Assembly (NCBI GenBank): GCA_030267565.1
Contig: BRXU01000037.1
Coordinates: 434,001 to 498,000 of the forward strand
Length of the DNA: 64,000 nt
Origin: Pleodorina starrii
Taxonomy: Eukaryota; Chlorophyta; Chlorophyceae; Chlamydomonadales; Volvocaceae
Direction: 5' to 3'
Under the pieces are notes generated by a model that ran no database searches, was not told the origin of the DNA, and saw only the letters and a list, made by a program, of their open reading frames with translations. This document shows, piece by piece, positions 1-12,270 of the stretch. The translations under genes were made by a program, and so were the position numbers. How positions within the stretch are numbered: position 1 is the first letter of the stretch; every line of letters begins with the position of its first letter.

Positions 1-1085
1 ATGCAGGGCCCCCCCCCCTCGAGCCTCATGCTGCATGCTCGAGGGGCACCTGCCCACACTTGACCGCTCCAGATGATCGGCGGGTGGTTGGTGGTTGTCG
101 TTACTGTCGTTATCATCGGAGGCACTTGTGGCGCAACTACCGTAAATGAGGGGGCTGGGCGCCCCACGTTTCTTCTCCCCGCTGCGGCTTCCGCCTTCCT
201 TCCCCCTTTCTTATGTGAGAAAGATGAGCAGAGCAGCGGCTTACCCCCCGCCGCCGAGCGCCGGCACCGCGGCACCTTCCTGCCGCCGCCTCTCCCCTCC
301 CTCCTCCCTCCCTTTCCCCCCCCCGCCAGGAGACGCGCTCCGAAGCCCCTCCCCTCTTTTCCGGGGCCGACAACTCGCTGCCAGTAAAAACACCCTTGAC
401 CCTACTCGGCCGCAGGACACTACCTGAACCGCGTCTTCTCTATCCGAGCACCATTACTACCGTACCCCATATCCCCATGGCGGATCCTTAAGTCTTACCA
501 CCCAATGTTGTACCACCCAATGTCTTACCACCTAATGGCCCCGGTCCACCGCCTCGCGGCGCGACCCCACAGGACAACGACGAAACGTCTCTGCCTGCAC
601 ACAAATGGATGCCGACCTACCTGCCGTGCCGTTACCACACGTCGTCAGATACATGCCCCTCCGATTCAACCCTTCGCGGGGTATGAAGCCCCCGCCCCCC
701 ACCTGCACTACCAATACCTCACTAGCCCAGTTGCCCACACCAGCCCATCCACCTCATGCAGCCCAGCCCACGCCGCAACCCGGCGGCGCTTCCTCGCACG
801 TAAGGCCCTCCTCCCCCGTCGGTGCCCCAGTCGCACATGCCAGCATACGCCTGTGGTATCCGCAGGCTGATGTGCCCTCCGTCCTCAAGAGGGCGCGCAC
901 AAACACAAACCACCCGGCGGGGGAGGACCGCAGCCGCCCGCGGCCGACCCGTGGGTCAGCCCATACACCGCCTCCCCTTCCCTCTCCCACGACCTCCCCC
1001 TTCCTACCCCGAAAGCAAGTCGGGGAAGCTCCTGGGGGAGCTACTGGGGTTTTACCACTGCAGTACGACTACCACGGCAGTGCTG
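1..1085. other. 3' flank of the SEC23-like gene, no gene seen
   Basis: This stretch lies downstream of the minus-strand SEC23-like stop codon and should hold its 3' UTR. No convincing exon is seen on either strand, and no TGTAA signal was found in the minus orientation. A small perfect inverted repeat lies near 17-48, with a 10-bp stem around CCCCTCGAGC. Three imperfect copies of a 15-16-base unit (TACCACCCAATG core) lie at about 497-538. Confidence 0.5.
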
Positions 1086-4000
1086 CTACGACGTCGCCGC
1101 CGCCGCGGCGGTGGGGAAGGGCAGCACGTTCACCCCGCGACACCACTCCACGAAGCTCGCCGCCGCTGCCGCCGCCTGCTTGGCCTGCGCCGCCGGCAGA
1201 CCCGCCGCCGCCGCCGCCGCGCCGCCCTCCCTGAGCTGCTTCGACAGTTGCGCCGCCACCGCCTGCCCCAGCTGCTGCAGCTGCGGATGCTGCAGCGACT
1301 GTTCGGCGTAGGCGTCCCGATGCACCGGGATCAGTCGGGCAGCCAGAGACCCGACGCCGGCCTGCGCGCCCGGCGCCAGGACCACCGACGGCACCGGGAA
1401 GCGACCCACGCCGCCGGAGGCGGCGGCGGCGGCGGCGGTCAACGACGACGACGCCACCGCCTGCAGCGCCGCGGCGAGCAGCGCCGGCGACAGCTCGCCG
1501 CCGGCGGCGGCGGCGGCGTCGCCGTTGTGGCCGTGCCCCGGCTCCTCCGTCGGGCTGACCAGTACGGCAGTCCCGACGTCGAGCAGCAGCGGCGCCGTGC
1601 GCGCCATCACCGCCGCCAGGCTCACGCACGGCAGCGCCACGAGCTGCGGCGGCGGCGCCGCCGCCGCCGCCGCGTCAGCGCCGCCGCCGCCACCGCTGGC
1701 TGCCGGCGGCAGTACCGCGTAGAGCTTGGGCGCCATGGCGCGGTACGCGTCCACCCAGGCGGCTCGCAGCAGGGCGTTGAATCCGGAAAGGCGCGCGTCG
1801 CTGTCCCACAGGCCGTGCGCGGCCGCGGCCGAGGCGGCCGAGGCTGCGAACAAGGTACCCGGCGGCGGCGGCTTGGGCGGCCCCAGCAGCGGGCCCCGCT
1901 GGAAGTGGTACAACGCGTACGCCAGCGGCATCAGCTCGGGGGGCCACTGCCAAGCCTTGCGGGCGCCGATGCCCAGCACGCCGCGGCGGGCCTGGATGGG
2001 GTGGGGATTTGAGGGGTTTGGGGTTGTGGGGTATGAGGGGTTGTGGGGTATGAGGGGTTGTGGGGTTTGAGGGGTTGTAGGGTTTGAGGGGTTGTGTTCT
2101 GGGGAGGGCGAACTGGGGCAGTGGTACTGGATTGGAGGTTGGGGGCGCGGGTGGACGTTTTGCACGTTGTCATCATGTCATGGTTTCGGGGAGCTGGCCG
2201 TACCTGGGACGTGACGTCATCCGCCGCCGCGCCGTGACACATAACCCCCTCAGCCACACTCCTCTGCCTTGCTCCCTTCGCCTTAGTCTGTCAGCCTATC
2301 CGCTCCTGTCCCTTCGGATTATCCACACCCCCACACACGCACCCAGCCCCGCACCCCGGTCCTCCCGACCCCGCAACAACCCCCCCCCCACACACACACA
2401 CACAGCCCCCTCCCAGAGTCCCAGTCCCCCCCAGCCCACCTGCACCTCCTGTCCGCAGCGAGAGGCCACCAGCCCCAGTTGGGCCGCCACTGCGTACCGC
2501 ACCTCCTCAGCCTTGCGAGCGTCCCTGAGCACACCCAAGGGGGGGGAGAGGGTTGAAGAGTGAATTTGAAGAGTGAATTTGCAAGGGGGGGCCGAATCCG
2601 CGGCGAGGCGAGGAGACGGGGGGGGGGCCAGGAAGGGGTGAGGCGAGGAGACGAGGGCGCGCTATCACGGCCAGGGGTAAAAAGAATATACCAGGCCAGG
2701 GGTAGGGCCCGCCCCTAGGGTGGATCTAGTTGGCAGACACGCCACATGCGGGCGGGCAGGCAGGTGCACCCGCCGGAGGAGTTCACGTCCAGGGAGGGAG
2801 GGCGCTGTGGAGGGCACTGCGGACGGCAGGTGGGGCCACAGGCCCACACGCCCCGATAAGCTTTTCCCTTAAGCACCTTTTCCGTTCCCAGCTCCCCACG
2901 CCCCCAGCCCTGGTTCCGTTCGGCTTCTTCTCTATTACCCCAGCAGCCCCAGCCCCAGCCCAACCCTGCCCCTCACCTGAACGCCGCCGCCTTCTTGGCC
3001 TCCAGCACCGCCCGCTTGCCCAGCAGCGCCGCCGCCGCCGTGGGGTTGACGGAGCGCAGGAACTCGCCCCGGCTCTCCACCACCGCCAGCCGCCGGGTCA
3101 CCACACGGACCACCCGGCAGCGAGCCACCGGGTCCAGCCAGTGCAGCGCAACCTGGGGGAGCGGGGCGGGGGGGGGCGGCAGGGGGGAGGGGAGCGGGGG
3201 TCATCCACGTTTAGCCCCGAGCCCGTAAACGGTAGGGGGAGGGGGGGGGAGCGGGGGAGCGGGGGTTATCCACGTAGCCCGGAGCGGGGGCGGGGGTTAT
3301 CCACGTATAGCCCGGAGCGGGGGCGGGGGGCGGGGGAGCGGGGGGAGCAGGTGACGGAGAGGGAGGGGGGGTTGGGAGGGAGGGAGGGAGGGAGGGAGGG
3401 AGGGAGGGAGGGAGGGAGGCGGTTGAGGGGGTCAGGGGTGGAAGGAGGGAGGCAGGGAGGCGGGGAGGCAAGGAGGCGGGGGGGGGCGACAAGGGGAAGG
3501 GGGCAGAACAATGGTGGAGCGCGGAGTCGAGACAGCGCCGCGCGACGCCCGCCATCACCACCGTCACCATCACCACCACCAGCACTACCACCGTCACCGC
3601 ATAACTCGCCTGCAGCAGCACCGACGGCACATCGTCCAGGTCGCGAGTGACCTCCAGTCTCAGGGAGGCGCAGCGACCCGCCTCCAGCGCCGCCACACCG
3701 CAGGCAGACGGGGAGAGACGGTAGGGACCGCCACCGCCACCGCCACCACCACCGCCGCCACCGCTGCTGCCGCCGCTGTTGCCCGCTGCAGCGGTGCCGG
3801 ACGCGGCTGGCGACGGCGCTGCCGTGCCGGGGGCGGCGGTGGCGGCAGCCGCCGCGGGCACCGCCGCGGGGCCCGTCTCCAGGTCGACCTGCGGTCGTAG
3901 GTCGGCGGTCGGGTCGTGTGCAGAGAGGGTCAATATTTCAGGCGGGAAACGGCCATGAGCGCCATGAGCGCCCATTAGTGCTGTTGGCGCCGTCAAGAGC

Positions 4001-5300
4001 CATTAGCGCGCGGTTGCTGGACAAAGGCCCCGGGAGGACACGCCCCGCCTGAGTGTCGGTCGGCGCCTGCGCTGCCTGCGCTGCCTGAGCTCCGAGCTTC
4101 GCGCTTCGTGCCCAGAGAAATTCAATGGCAAAGTGGATGACGGGAGAAAAGGGAAGACACGACGCGTCCGGAGAGGAGTGCAGTGGAGTGGATAGGCGAA
4201 GGGGCAGGGAGTGCTGACGGGCGGGTGGGTGGGTGGGTGGGTGGGTGGGTGGGCGGGCGGGCGGGCGGAGCGTGGCCGCCATGGGGCCCCCGTGAGGGGG
4301 AGGGGGCACACACGAACGCAAACACAGCAGGCCCGGAGGACATGTCAAGTACACACACGCACACACATACACACGCGCGCGTGTGTCCCCGCAGTCACAC
4401 CCCCCCGTAACGCCCCCACCCTTGGCCGCGCCGCGACCGAGCCAACCCCCACCGTCATCACCCTTCTGGTGCCGTACTTTAATGGGCTCCTCTTGCGGGC
4501 CCATCGAAGCACCAGCACCACCTCCCCCCATTTTCCTTAACAACCTGTACAACAACGCTTCTCCACTATGTCTGTCTGTCTGTCTGTCTGTCTGTCAGCC
4601 CCTGTCAGCCCCTGTCAGCCCCTGGTGCCTATCTGGACTGTCGTACTATAACCCCCCTCGCCCCCTTCCCCCCTCCACGCACCACGTCGCCTCCGTCCCA
4701 TCGCTGCACTACCTTCTTCACTACTCCCCACCCACCGCCCCCCCAAACCCCCACCCACCCAAACCCCCCCGACCCCCCCTACCCACCTGCACGGGTTCCA
4801 GCGGCCCCAGCCACTGCACCAGCCTCAGCCCCTCCGAGCAGTAGCAGTCCAACCTCCCCTCCAAACCGAACCGACGAACCAGCGCCGCAGACAGCTGCCG
4901 AGACAGCAACACACCCACGAAACCGCCGCCACCGCCACCACCCCTAGCACCCACAGCACCGCCGCTAGTCAACGCGGCTCCACCCGCCGTCTGGGGCGCT
5001 GCGCCGTCTCCGTCCTGCGGTGTCTGCCCGGATGCGGATGGCGGCGTGGTGGGGGTGGTGGGTGGTGATGATGGCGAGGGCGATGAAAGGGAGTGGTGGT
5101 GGGGGTGGGGGTAGTGGTGGGGGTGGTGCGGGGCGGGCTGCTGGGTCATGAGCTCCCCTCCGGCGCTGCCGTGCGCGATGGAGGTAAGAAGCCGGGCGTT
5201 GATGCCGGTGGAGCCGCCTGGAGAGGGAGGGGGAGGGGGGGAGAGGGGGGTGAGGGGGGGGTGAGGGGGGGGTGAGGGTGAGGGTGAGGGTGAGGGGGGG

Positions 5301-5391
<91 letters not shown>

Positions 5392-5392
5392 G

Positions 5393-5429
<37 letters not shown>

Positions 5430-5623
5430 GGTGAGGGTGAGGGGGTGAGGGTGAGGGGGGTGAGGGGGAGGGGGAGGGAGGGTGAGGGGTGAGGGAGGGG
5501 GGTGAGGGGGAGGGGGAGGGAGGGGGAGGGGGGGAGAGGGGGGTGAGGGGGGGGTGAGGGTGAGGGTGAGGGTGAGGGTGACGGTGTGGGTGAGGGGGTG
5601 AGGGTGAGGGTGAGGGTGAGGGG

Positions 5624-5654
<31 letters not shown>

Positions 5655-5894
5655 GGAGGGGGAGGGTGAGGGGGAGGGAGGGGGAGGGGTGAGGGAGGGG
5701 GGTAAGGGGGAGGGGGAGGGAGGGGGAGGGGGAGAGGGGGGGTGGGGGGGGGGGGTGAGGGTGAGGGGGGTGAGGGGGAGGGGGGTGAGGGGGAGGGGGT
5801 GAGGGGGAGGTGAGGGTGAGGGGGAGGGGGTGAGGGTGAGGGGGGTGAGGGGGAGGGGGAGGGAGGGGAAGGGGTGAGGGAGGGGGGTGAGGGG

Positions 5895-5929
<35 letters not shown>

Positions 5930-8900
5930 GGTGGTGAGGGTGAGGGGGAGGTGAGGGTGAGGGGGGTGAGGGGGAGGTGAGGGGGTGGTGAGGGTGAGGG
6001 GGAGGGGAGGGAGGGTGAGGGTGAGGGGGTGGGTGAGGGTGTGGGTGAGGGTGAGGGGGAGGGGGTGGTGAGGGTAAGGGGGAGGTGAGGGGGGGTGAGG
6101 GTGAGGGTGAGGGGGAGGTGAGGGTGAGGGAGGGGGTGAGGGGGAGGTGAGGGGGAGGTGAGGGAGGGTGAGGGTGAGGGAGGGGGTGAGGGAGGGGTAA
6201 TAAGAACGGCCCGGGGCGAGGGAGGGGGTGAGGGAGGGCGTGAGGGGCGGTGAGGGCCAGGGAGGACGGGAGGTGGAGGGACAGCGGGTGGGGGGGGGGG
6301 GCAGGGTTGGAAGGAAAAGGCGTGAGTGGGGCAGAGGGGGAGGAGGCGCAGGCCACAAGGAGGCGGTGGCTTGGCGGGGCCTTCGTGGGGTGTGGTTTGG
6401 AGCGATAGGGAGTTTAGGGGGTTCCAAGGCTGGTTGGGGTGGCACGACGGCCGACTGGCTGGCTGGCCGACCAGAAAGAGAGAGGGGCTGCAGGCAGACG
6501 GCGGACATTGCCCGGAGGGGAGGGGGGGTCAGGGAGTGATACGCTCCATTATATAACATGAGACACTGCGGGAGGAAGGGGGCGCGGAGGGGGGGGCTCA
6601 GGCGGCACTGTCCAACACGCCATGTCCGTCCACTCAGCGCAACGGCGGCTGTCACAGCAGCAGCAGCAGCAGCAGCAGCAATAAAGAAGCGATAGCGCAG
6701 CGGAGGGACGTGGGCGGCTGTTACAGTGGGGTAGCGGTCCAAAATGCCGGGCAGCAGCCCTGCGCGTGTCCTTGCCGCGCTCTCCTCCAACACCCTCTTG
6801 TGTCCCCTTGGCCCCCTGTGCACCCCTGCCAACCTTGGCCCCCTGCACCCCTGCCCACCTGTCCCCCTGCACCCCTGCCCACCTGTCCCCCTGCCCCCCG
6901 GACACCCCAACCCACCCCACCCCGCCCCAGCAGCGCACTACTCACTCGTGAAAATGTCCACCGCCACGCCAATCTTGGCTGCCATGGCCCCCAGGGCCAC
7001 ACCCACGTCCAGGGCGGCGGCCAGGGACCGGGCCTCGGGGCTGCGGCCCTTCTCAGGGACGGCCTGCGCGGGGGGGTAAGCGGTTGATCGGTTGGACGTT
7101 GGTGGTCGGTTGGTTGGTTGGTTGGAGGGGACATGGGCTGCGTTCGGACTAGCGCGCCTTGCCGTTGATGAGGGGTTACGTTTGAGGGGCGCCGCGAACC
7201 GACCAAACGGCGCACCGCATCCGAATCCGAACCGCAGCCAATCCAACCCAATCCAACCCATCTCTCGAGCCGGTGTACCCTCCTATTTAGAAAAGGCGCC
7301 CAGGGCCCATCCCCTCCGTAAACCATCAGGGAGGCTGCGGAGACAAACCGCATGCCGCCCAGCCCGTCCCCCGCAACCAACACCACCGCCAACCAACCGC
7401 CGCGGACTCACCCAACTGCCCAACCAACCCACCAACCAACCACCCCATCCACCTGATCCAACAGCTCCAGGGGCACCGCGCCCGGCCCGCGGGTCGCCGG
7501 ACCGCCCGCCAGAACCACGACCCGGCTGCCGTACAGGTTGTGGTGACGTGTCAGGTCCAGGGCGGCATGTGCTGCGATGAGGCGGAGGGCCGCCTCCACC
7601 GCCGAGCAAAGGCACCTGGCGGCGATTGAGTGCGTGAGTGCGTGAGTGCGTGAGTGCGTGAGTGCGTGAGTGAGTGAGAGAGAGTGAGTGTGTGTGTATG
7701 TGTGAGAGAGAGAGGCCTGATTGGAATGTCCTTCTCTCTCCCATTTCCCCCCCTCCCGCCCCCCCGTTTCATTCTTGCAGCAAATTCACTCTTCAAACCC
7801 CCTCCGCCTCGCCCCCCCCCATCCCACCTGGCCCTCGCCCTGGGTGGCTGCACATCCGACTGCACCGTCCGCAGACTGGCCAGTATCTTGGGCAGCTCCG
7901 ACCCACACGACCCCAGCTCCGAAACCAACGCGCCACCACCACCGCCGCCCGCCTCCCAACCGCCACCGGCGCGCCTGGCCGCCGTGGCGGCGCAGTGCCG
8001 ATCCAGCAGCTGCTGTACGGCAGACTGGAGGTCCAGGGGGGTCGAGGAAGAGGAGAGCGGCGGAGCCGTGCCGGCGCCGCCGGCGCCGCCGGCGGCAGGA
8101 GCTGTGGCGGTTGGCAGCACGTGGCTGCAGCGCTGCGCGCCGAGGTTGTGTACGGCAACGCAGCCGTCAAAGGTAATGAGGGAGACCAGGGTGTTGGGGG
8201 GCAGGGGCAGGCCCAGGCCTAGACCCAGGCCGCTGCCGCCGCTGCTGCTGCTGCTGCCGCTGGTGGTGGTGGTGGTGGTTAGGAGGGCGAGCAGTGCCTC
8301 CCGTACTGCCTGCAGGTCCCCCGGCTCCAGGGTGGTGTCCACTGCAAACACCAGGTGGTGGTGGTGGTGGTGGTGGTGGTGGTGGCCGGGGCCAGAGGAG
8401 GAGGAGGGCGGGGGTGGTGGCAGGGCGGGGGCCAGGGGGCCGGAGGGCGGCAGTGGGGCCACGTACTCCACCGCCTCGGAACACAGCTCGGGGAGGGCCT
8501 ACGTGGGGGGTGTGGGGGGAGGGCGAGGGGGGAAGGCGAGAGGGCGGATGGGGTCGTTCAAGGGGGCCGGCGGGGGGTTGGGGGGGAGGGTCTCAGGGCG
8601 AGGGTGTAGGGTACCAGTACCAGTACGAAGCCCCCTTATCCCCACTCTCATCCCTCCGCCTCTTGTCTTCCCTGTCCCTACGTCTTGCAGCCTAGGGAGG
8701 GAGCTCCCCGCCTCACTCGGCCCCGCACTTCCCGCCCCCCCCTCCCCCGCCGCGTCGCCGCCGTTAGTTTTGGGTTCCACGTATTCCTTCGTGTCTTTCA
8801 TTCCCTCAGGCTGACATTCGTTCCCGACCACTAACACTTTTTGCTTCGGATCCGCTGCTTCCTGCTGCTTTCCCTTTTCTTGCAGGTGAGCAAGCCATCG

Positions 8901-11816
8901 TTCCTTTTGTGATGTCCGGGCTGTGTGTCTGTGTTGGTCTCGTGCTGTCGTGTGCCGGTCCGTCTGGGGTTGGTCGGCGTCGACGCGGCCGCGCGCTCGT
9001 TTTATTTCTGCTGGAAATATCAGGTAATCCTCAGGTAATATCCCAGGTAACTGCGTTGCGTTCCCTCGCCCCGGGCCGTTTCAATTACCCCCACCACCAC
9101 CCTCTGCCTCCCCGCCTCCCAGCTCTCACCGCCACGTCCGTTGCACCCCCTAGTTGGTCCTTGTGGATGTTGACTCCCCCGCACATGTTGCACTTCCACA
9201 CGCCCTTGGGTAGGTTGGTCTGGGGGGGGGCAGGGCAGGGAGGGCGGGGAGGGCAGGTTGGTCTGGGGGTAAAAAGAAGATACGGCAGCGGAGACGGAGA
9301 CTCAGGCAGGCAGGCAGGGCGGGAGGGCGGGAGGGCAGGTTGGTCTGGGGGCAGGCAGGGCGGGAGGGAGGGAGGGGCCAGGCGCAGGGGACGCGTGCCA
9401 AGGAGGGAGGAGGAAGAGGAGGCGAAGGAGCACAGCAGCTGGGCAGAGCGCCGGATTTGCGGATTGAAGCGACAGCGGCAGCGGCGGGGAGGACGGTGGA
9501 TGGGCGGTGAGGCCTGGAGCTTCATTCGGTAACAAGCTTTGCCTGCTGCGCAGCCAAGCGAGGCTTCCTGCGCCGCTCAAAGACCCGGTCTGGGCCTGGC
9601 CACCTCAATTACTCCGCGGCTGCGCTTCTTCTCTCCTTAACCCCCCTTCCCTTCCCCCTCCCCCCTTGCTCCACCTGTCCCCTGCCCTGGCCCTCGAGCG
9701 TCGGCAGGAGGAAGGACTGACCGCTGCCACAGCCCCAGCCGCCGCCGCCGCCGCAGCCCCAGCCGCAGCCCCAACCCCAGCCACGGCCGCAGCCACAGCC
9801 CCAGCCGCCACCGCAGCGCGTGGCCGGCGCCTGCAAGCGCGGCGCTGTCTCGGACCCGGCCGCCTTCAGCTTCCCCCCTTCCCCCTCGTTCCCCATCCCC
9901 CGCCCCAAACCCCCACCGCCGTCTCCGTCCCCCCATTGCGGTACCTCCTTCATTACCCGCCCCCCAGCCGCCTACATCTACCAGAGCCACCCCCGAGACA
10001 CCCCCGCCCAAACGAACCCAACGAACCCCAGAACCCGCAGTCCCCCGACCCGCAATCCCCTCTGCCTACCCTCTTTACAACCCGCCAGCCCAAGCCACCC
10101 GCAGCCGCTCTCCCCTCACCCTCACCCTCCCCCTCGCCCTCCCCCTTACCTTGCAGTACACGTTCAGGAATGCTGAGCAGCCGTTGCACCTCAGCGGCTG
10201 GCGGCATGCTGCTGGCACCTGGGGCAGGCGGAGGGCGCTGCTGGGCTGCAAGTCCAGGTGGGCGCCTAGGGGCACTCCGCAGGTGTTGGCGAAGCCGCGC
10301 TGGTTGACAACCTGGGAGGGAGGGAGGGAGGGAGCAACGGAGGGAGGGAGCAACGGAGGGAGGGAGGGAGCAACGGGAGAGGGACGGAGGCAGCGGAGGG
10401 ACGGAGGCGAGGGGGGGAGGAGGGGGGATTGTGATAAGTGCCATGCAATGCGAAGTTGAGGGGGGGAGGTGGAAATGGGCGGGCGAGCAGGGTGCGGATA
10501 TGGGAGGAATCGCCTTCAGGTGTGCCTGGCGACAGCCCACGCCGCTCATCTGGTAACGCCCCCCACCCCGGGATCTGGGCCGTGTCGATGTTGTGGCCAC
10601 CTTTCATTTACTGTTGGACATCGTTGATTTCAATTATTGTAGGACATCAATGATGGCTCCATTCTGGATTCTGGTTGGTTCATATCTTTAGGAGGGGGTT
10701 GAACAGGTCATTCCGCCGCACTTAAGGAGCCGAGTCAACGTCGGCTAACGGACGCAGCCGGCGGATGGAGGACGCGGGGAAGGGAGGACGCGGGGGAGGG
10801 AGGGAGGTAAGGGGGGAAAGGGAGGGAGGGAGGGAGCGGGGGAATGAGAGTGAAATGCGCCATTGGTGAGGTGCAAGGGGGTTGTTGTCTTGGGAGTGCA
10901 ATGCGAAGTTGGTTCGGGTCGCCGCAACCAGCCCCTGAATCACCCAATGAAGTCAAGATGTAGGCAAGGCCAGATCATAAAACCAAAATATTCGCTGTGG
11001 GAAAAATGCGGAACCAGTAGTCACAATTAATCCTTCGAAGTCCCTGTCTCCCGATAGCTTCCGGGGGATAAGAAAGATGCTACCAGGGAAGGGGGAGGGA
11101 AGCGGAGAGGGAGCGGTTTTTGGGTTTTGTTCAGTTCAGTGGTTTGTTGCGGGGGGGTGTTGAAGGAGTCCTACAAGAGAGGAAATGTGTCTTTGGTGGG
11201 AGCGGACTGTGACCGGGCGCCAGGAGGGGGTAAGGTGGGGGATTTGCTGGAGATATCATGGGGGTTATGAAACAGGAAGCTTGCTTAGAGGCCGTGCTGC
11301 CAAAGGCTGAGGTTGCGCTGAGCGGAGGAGGAGGTGGCGGCGTGAGAGCCCGAGTAGGGAGAGGAACGGTACAGGAAAGCGAGGACAGGGGCGGGGATGA
11401 GCCATGGCTGCACGTGCGTAGGGGCTTGTTAGGAACAGCGGGCTGCGCATTAAATAACGGCCACGTGTGCATGCACTTGCAGGTACATATATTGTATTTA
11501 CACTGACGACTATGGCCTTCACCGCTTGCGTGTTCCATGCCCGCTGATCACACAACAGCAACACACCTTCACGGAACTTGAAGCAAGCCGCAAACCCACG
11601 TATCACTATCAACGCCTACGGCTATGCAACTGACATCCGGAAGACCCAACTTACGCAGCTAGACACCAGCGTAAGGACATGGTCCGCAGGTGCAACAGTC
11701 ACGGCAGGCTGCGCGGGCGACGACGCCATAGCCGTTTGTTCTTTCGGAAATGGGACACGTTGATCCGGTCTAGCCACTGGAGGGGCCTCGCTGACGGCAG
11801 GAGGAGGAGTGGTCAT
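1086..11816 (-). CDS. SEC23-like COPII coat protein, 11 exons, 1084 aa
   Basis: Exons in transcript order: 11816-11655, 10311-10150, 9219-9130, 8498-7828, 7615-7453, 7063-6946, 5217-4787, 3888-3598, 3152-2977, 2524-2440, 1991-1086. They sum to 3255 nt with every phase matching. The start ATG is 11816-11814 and exon 1 ends at a perfect GTAAGT donor. A Sec23/24 zinc finger (C96, C99, C118, C121) is split over exons 2 and 3. The trunk begins in exon 4 (AVDTTL, SLITFDG) after a run of ten His. The beta-sandwich is in exons 7-8, the helical region in exons 9-11, and the gelsolin-like end in exon 11 (FQRGPLLG, ARLIPVHRDAY, EWCRGVNVLPFP). From memory, the ending best matches the plant SEC23-like subgroup typified by Arabidopsis AT4G01810 rather than canonical Sec23. 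Family role: inner COPII coat at ER exit sites. Alanine- and glycine-rich inserts are common. Confidence 0.85.
2001..2097. repeat. GGGGTTGTG-type minisatellite in the last SEC23-like intron
   Basis: Roughly 17-base imperfect units built on GAGGGGTTGTGGGGT lie just inside the 3' splice site of the final intron (1992-2439, transcript on the minus strand). Confidence 0.8.
5222..6240. repeat. About 1 kb (GGGTGA)n satellite inside an intron
   Basis: Near-continuous GGGTGA units, interrupted by runs of GGGGGA and GGGGG, fill most of the intron between SEC23-like exons 6 and 7 (5218-6945). The transcript reads it as (TCACCC)n. A long Pro/Ser/Thr frame on the minus strand through this tract is only a translation of the repeat; coding resumes at 5217. 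The G-rich strand has obvious quadruplex potential. Confidence 0.95.
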
Positions 11817-12270
11817 GCTAACTTGCTCTTGGTCGAGAGCAATACACCCTTCAAGTACAAAGGAGGGTAATTTCTTAAATATACATTACATTGAAACGCA
11901 TTGTTAAAATGTGTCGTTGAGCACGAAGCTCCGTGCTAGCTTCCAAAAGGCTATTTGAAGTTACCAGGTAAACTGCTGGTGTATGCAAGCCTGATGGATC
12001 AGCATAAGTTCAACGATAGCCTTCGAATAGAATCGGTCCTTGACCGTGCATTCTCGGAAACGTGTAGGGTAAGTACGGCACAAGCGGTCGTCGAAACTTT
12101 CCCCCTCTCTCCTTCAGTAGGGTCTCCACATTGAGGCCTACAAGAGGCATACACGACTAGGTTAACACTCTGATATCTCATTGCTGAATTGTAACGGCAA
12201 AGATACATTGCCTTACGTGAAGGTAGACACAGATCTTCTATTGGACTGTGCGACCCTACCCGCGACCACA
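11817..12270. promoter_or_regulatory. Bidirectional promoter region, SEC23-like / DDI1
   Basis: The two predicted start codons are 454 bp apart and face away from each other, so both promoters and 5' UTRs must lie here or overlap. Base composition is clearly more AT-rich than the genes on either side. No convincing TATA box or initiator could be fixed. Confidence 0.55.

Noticed and set aside
5222..6240. Telomeric repeat or internal telomere scar
   Set aside because: The unit is GGGTGA with irregular G-runs, not the algal TTTTAGGG, and it lies inside an intron.
4721..6910. Very long Pro/Ser/Thr-rich minus-strand frame
   Set aside because: It is translation of the GGGTGA satellite. Only 4787-5217 within it is a SEC23-like exon, with splice sites at both ends.
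9605..9953. Alanine/glycine-rich extra exon between the two halves of the SEC23-like zinc finger
   Set aside because: Joining 10150 directly to 9219 gives normal CxxC spacing and phase 0, so this low-complexity stretch is intronic.
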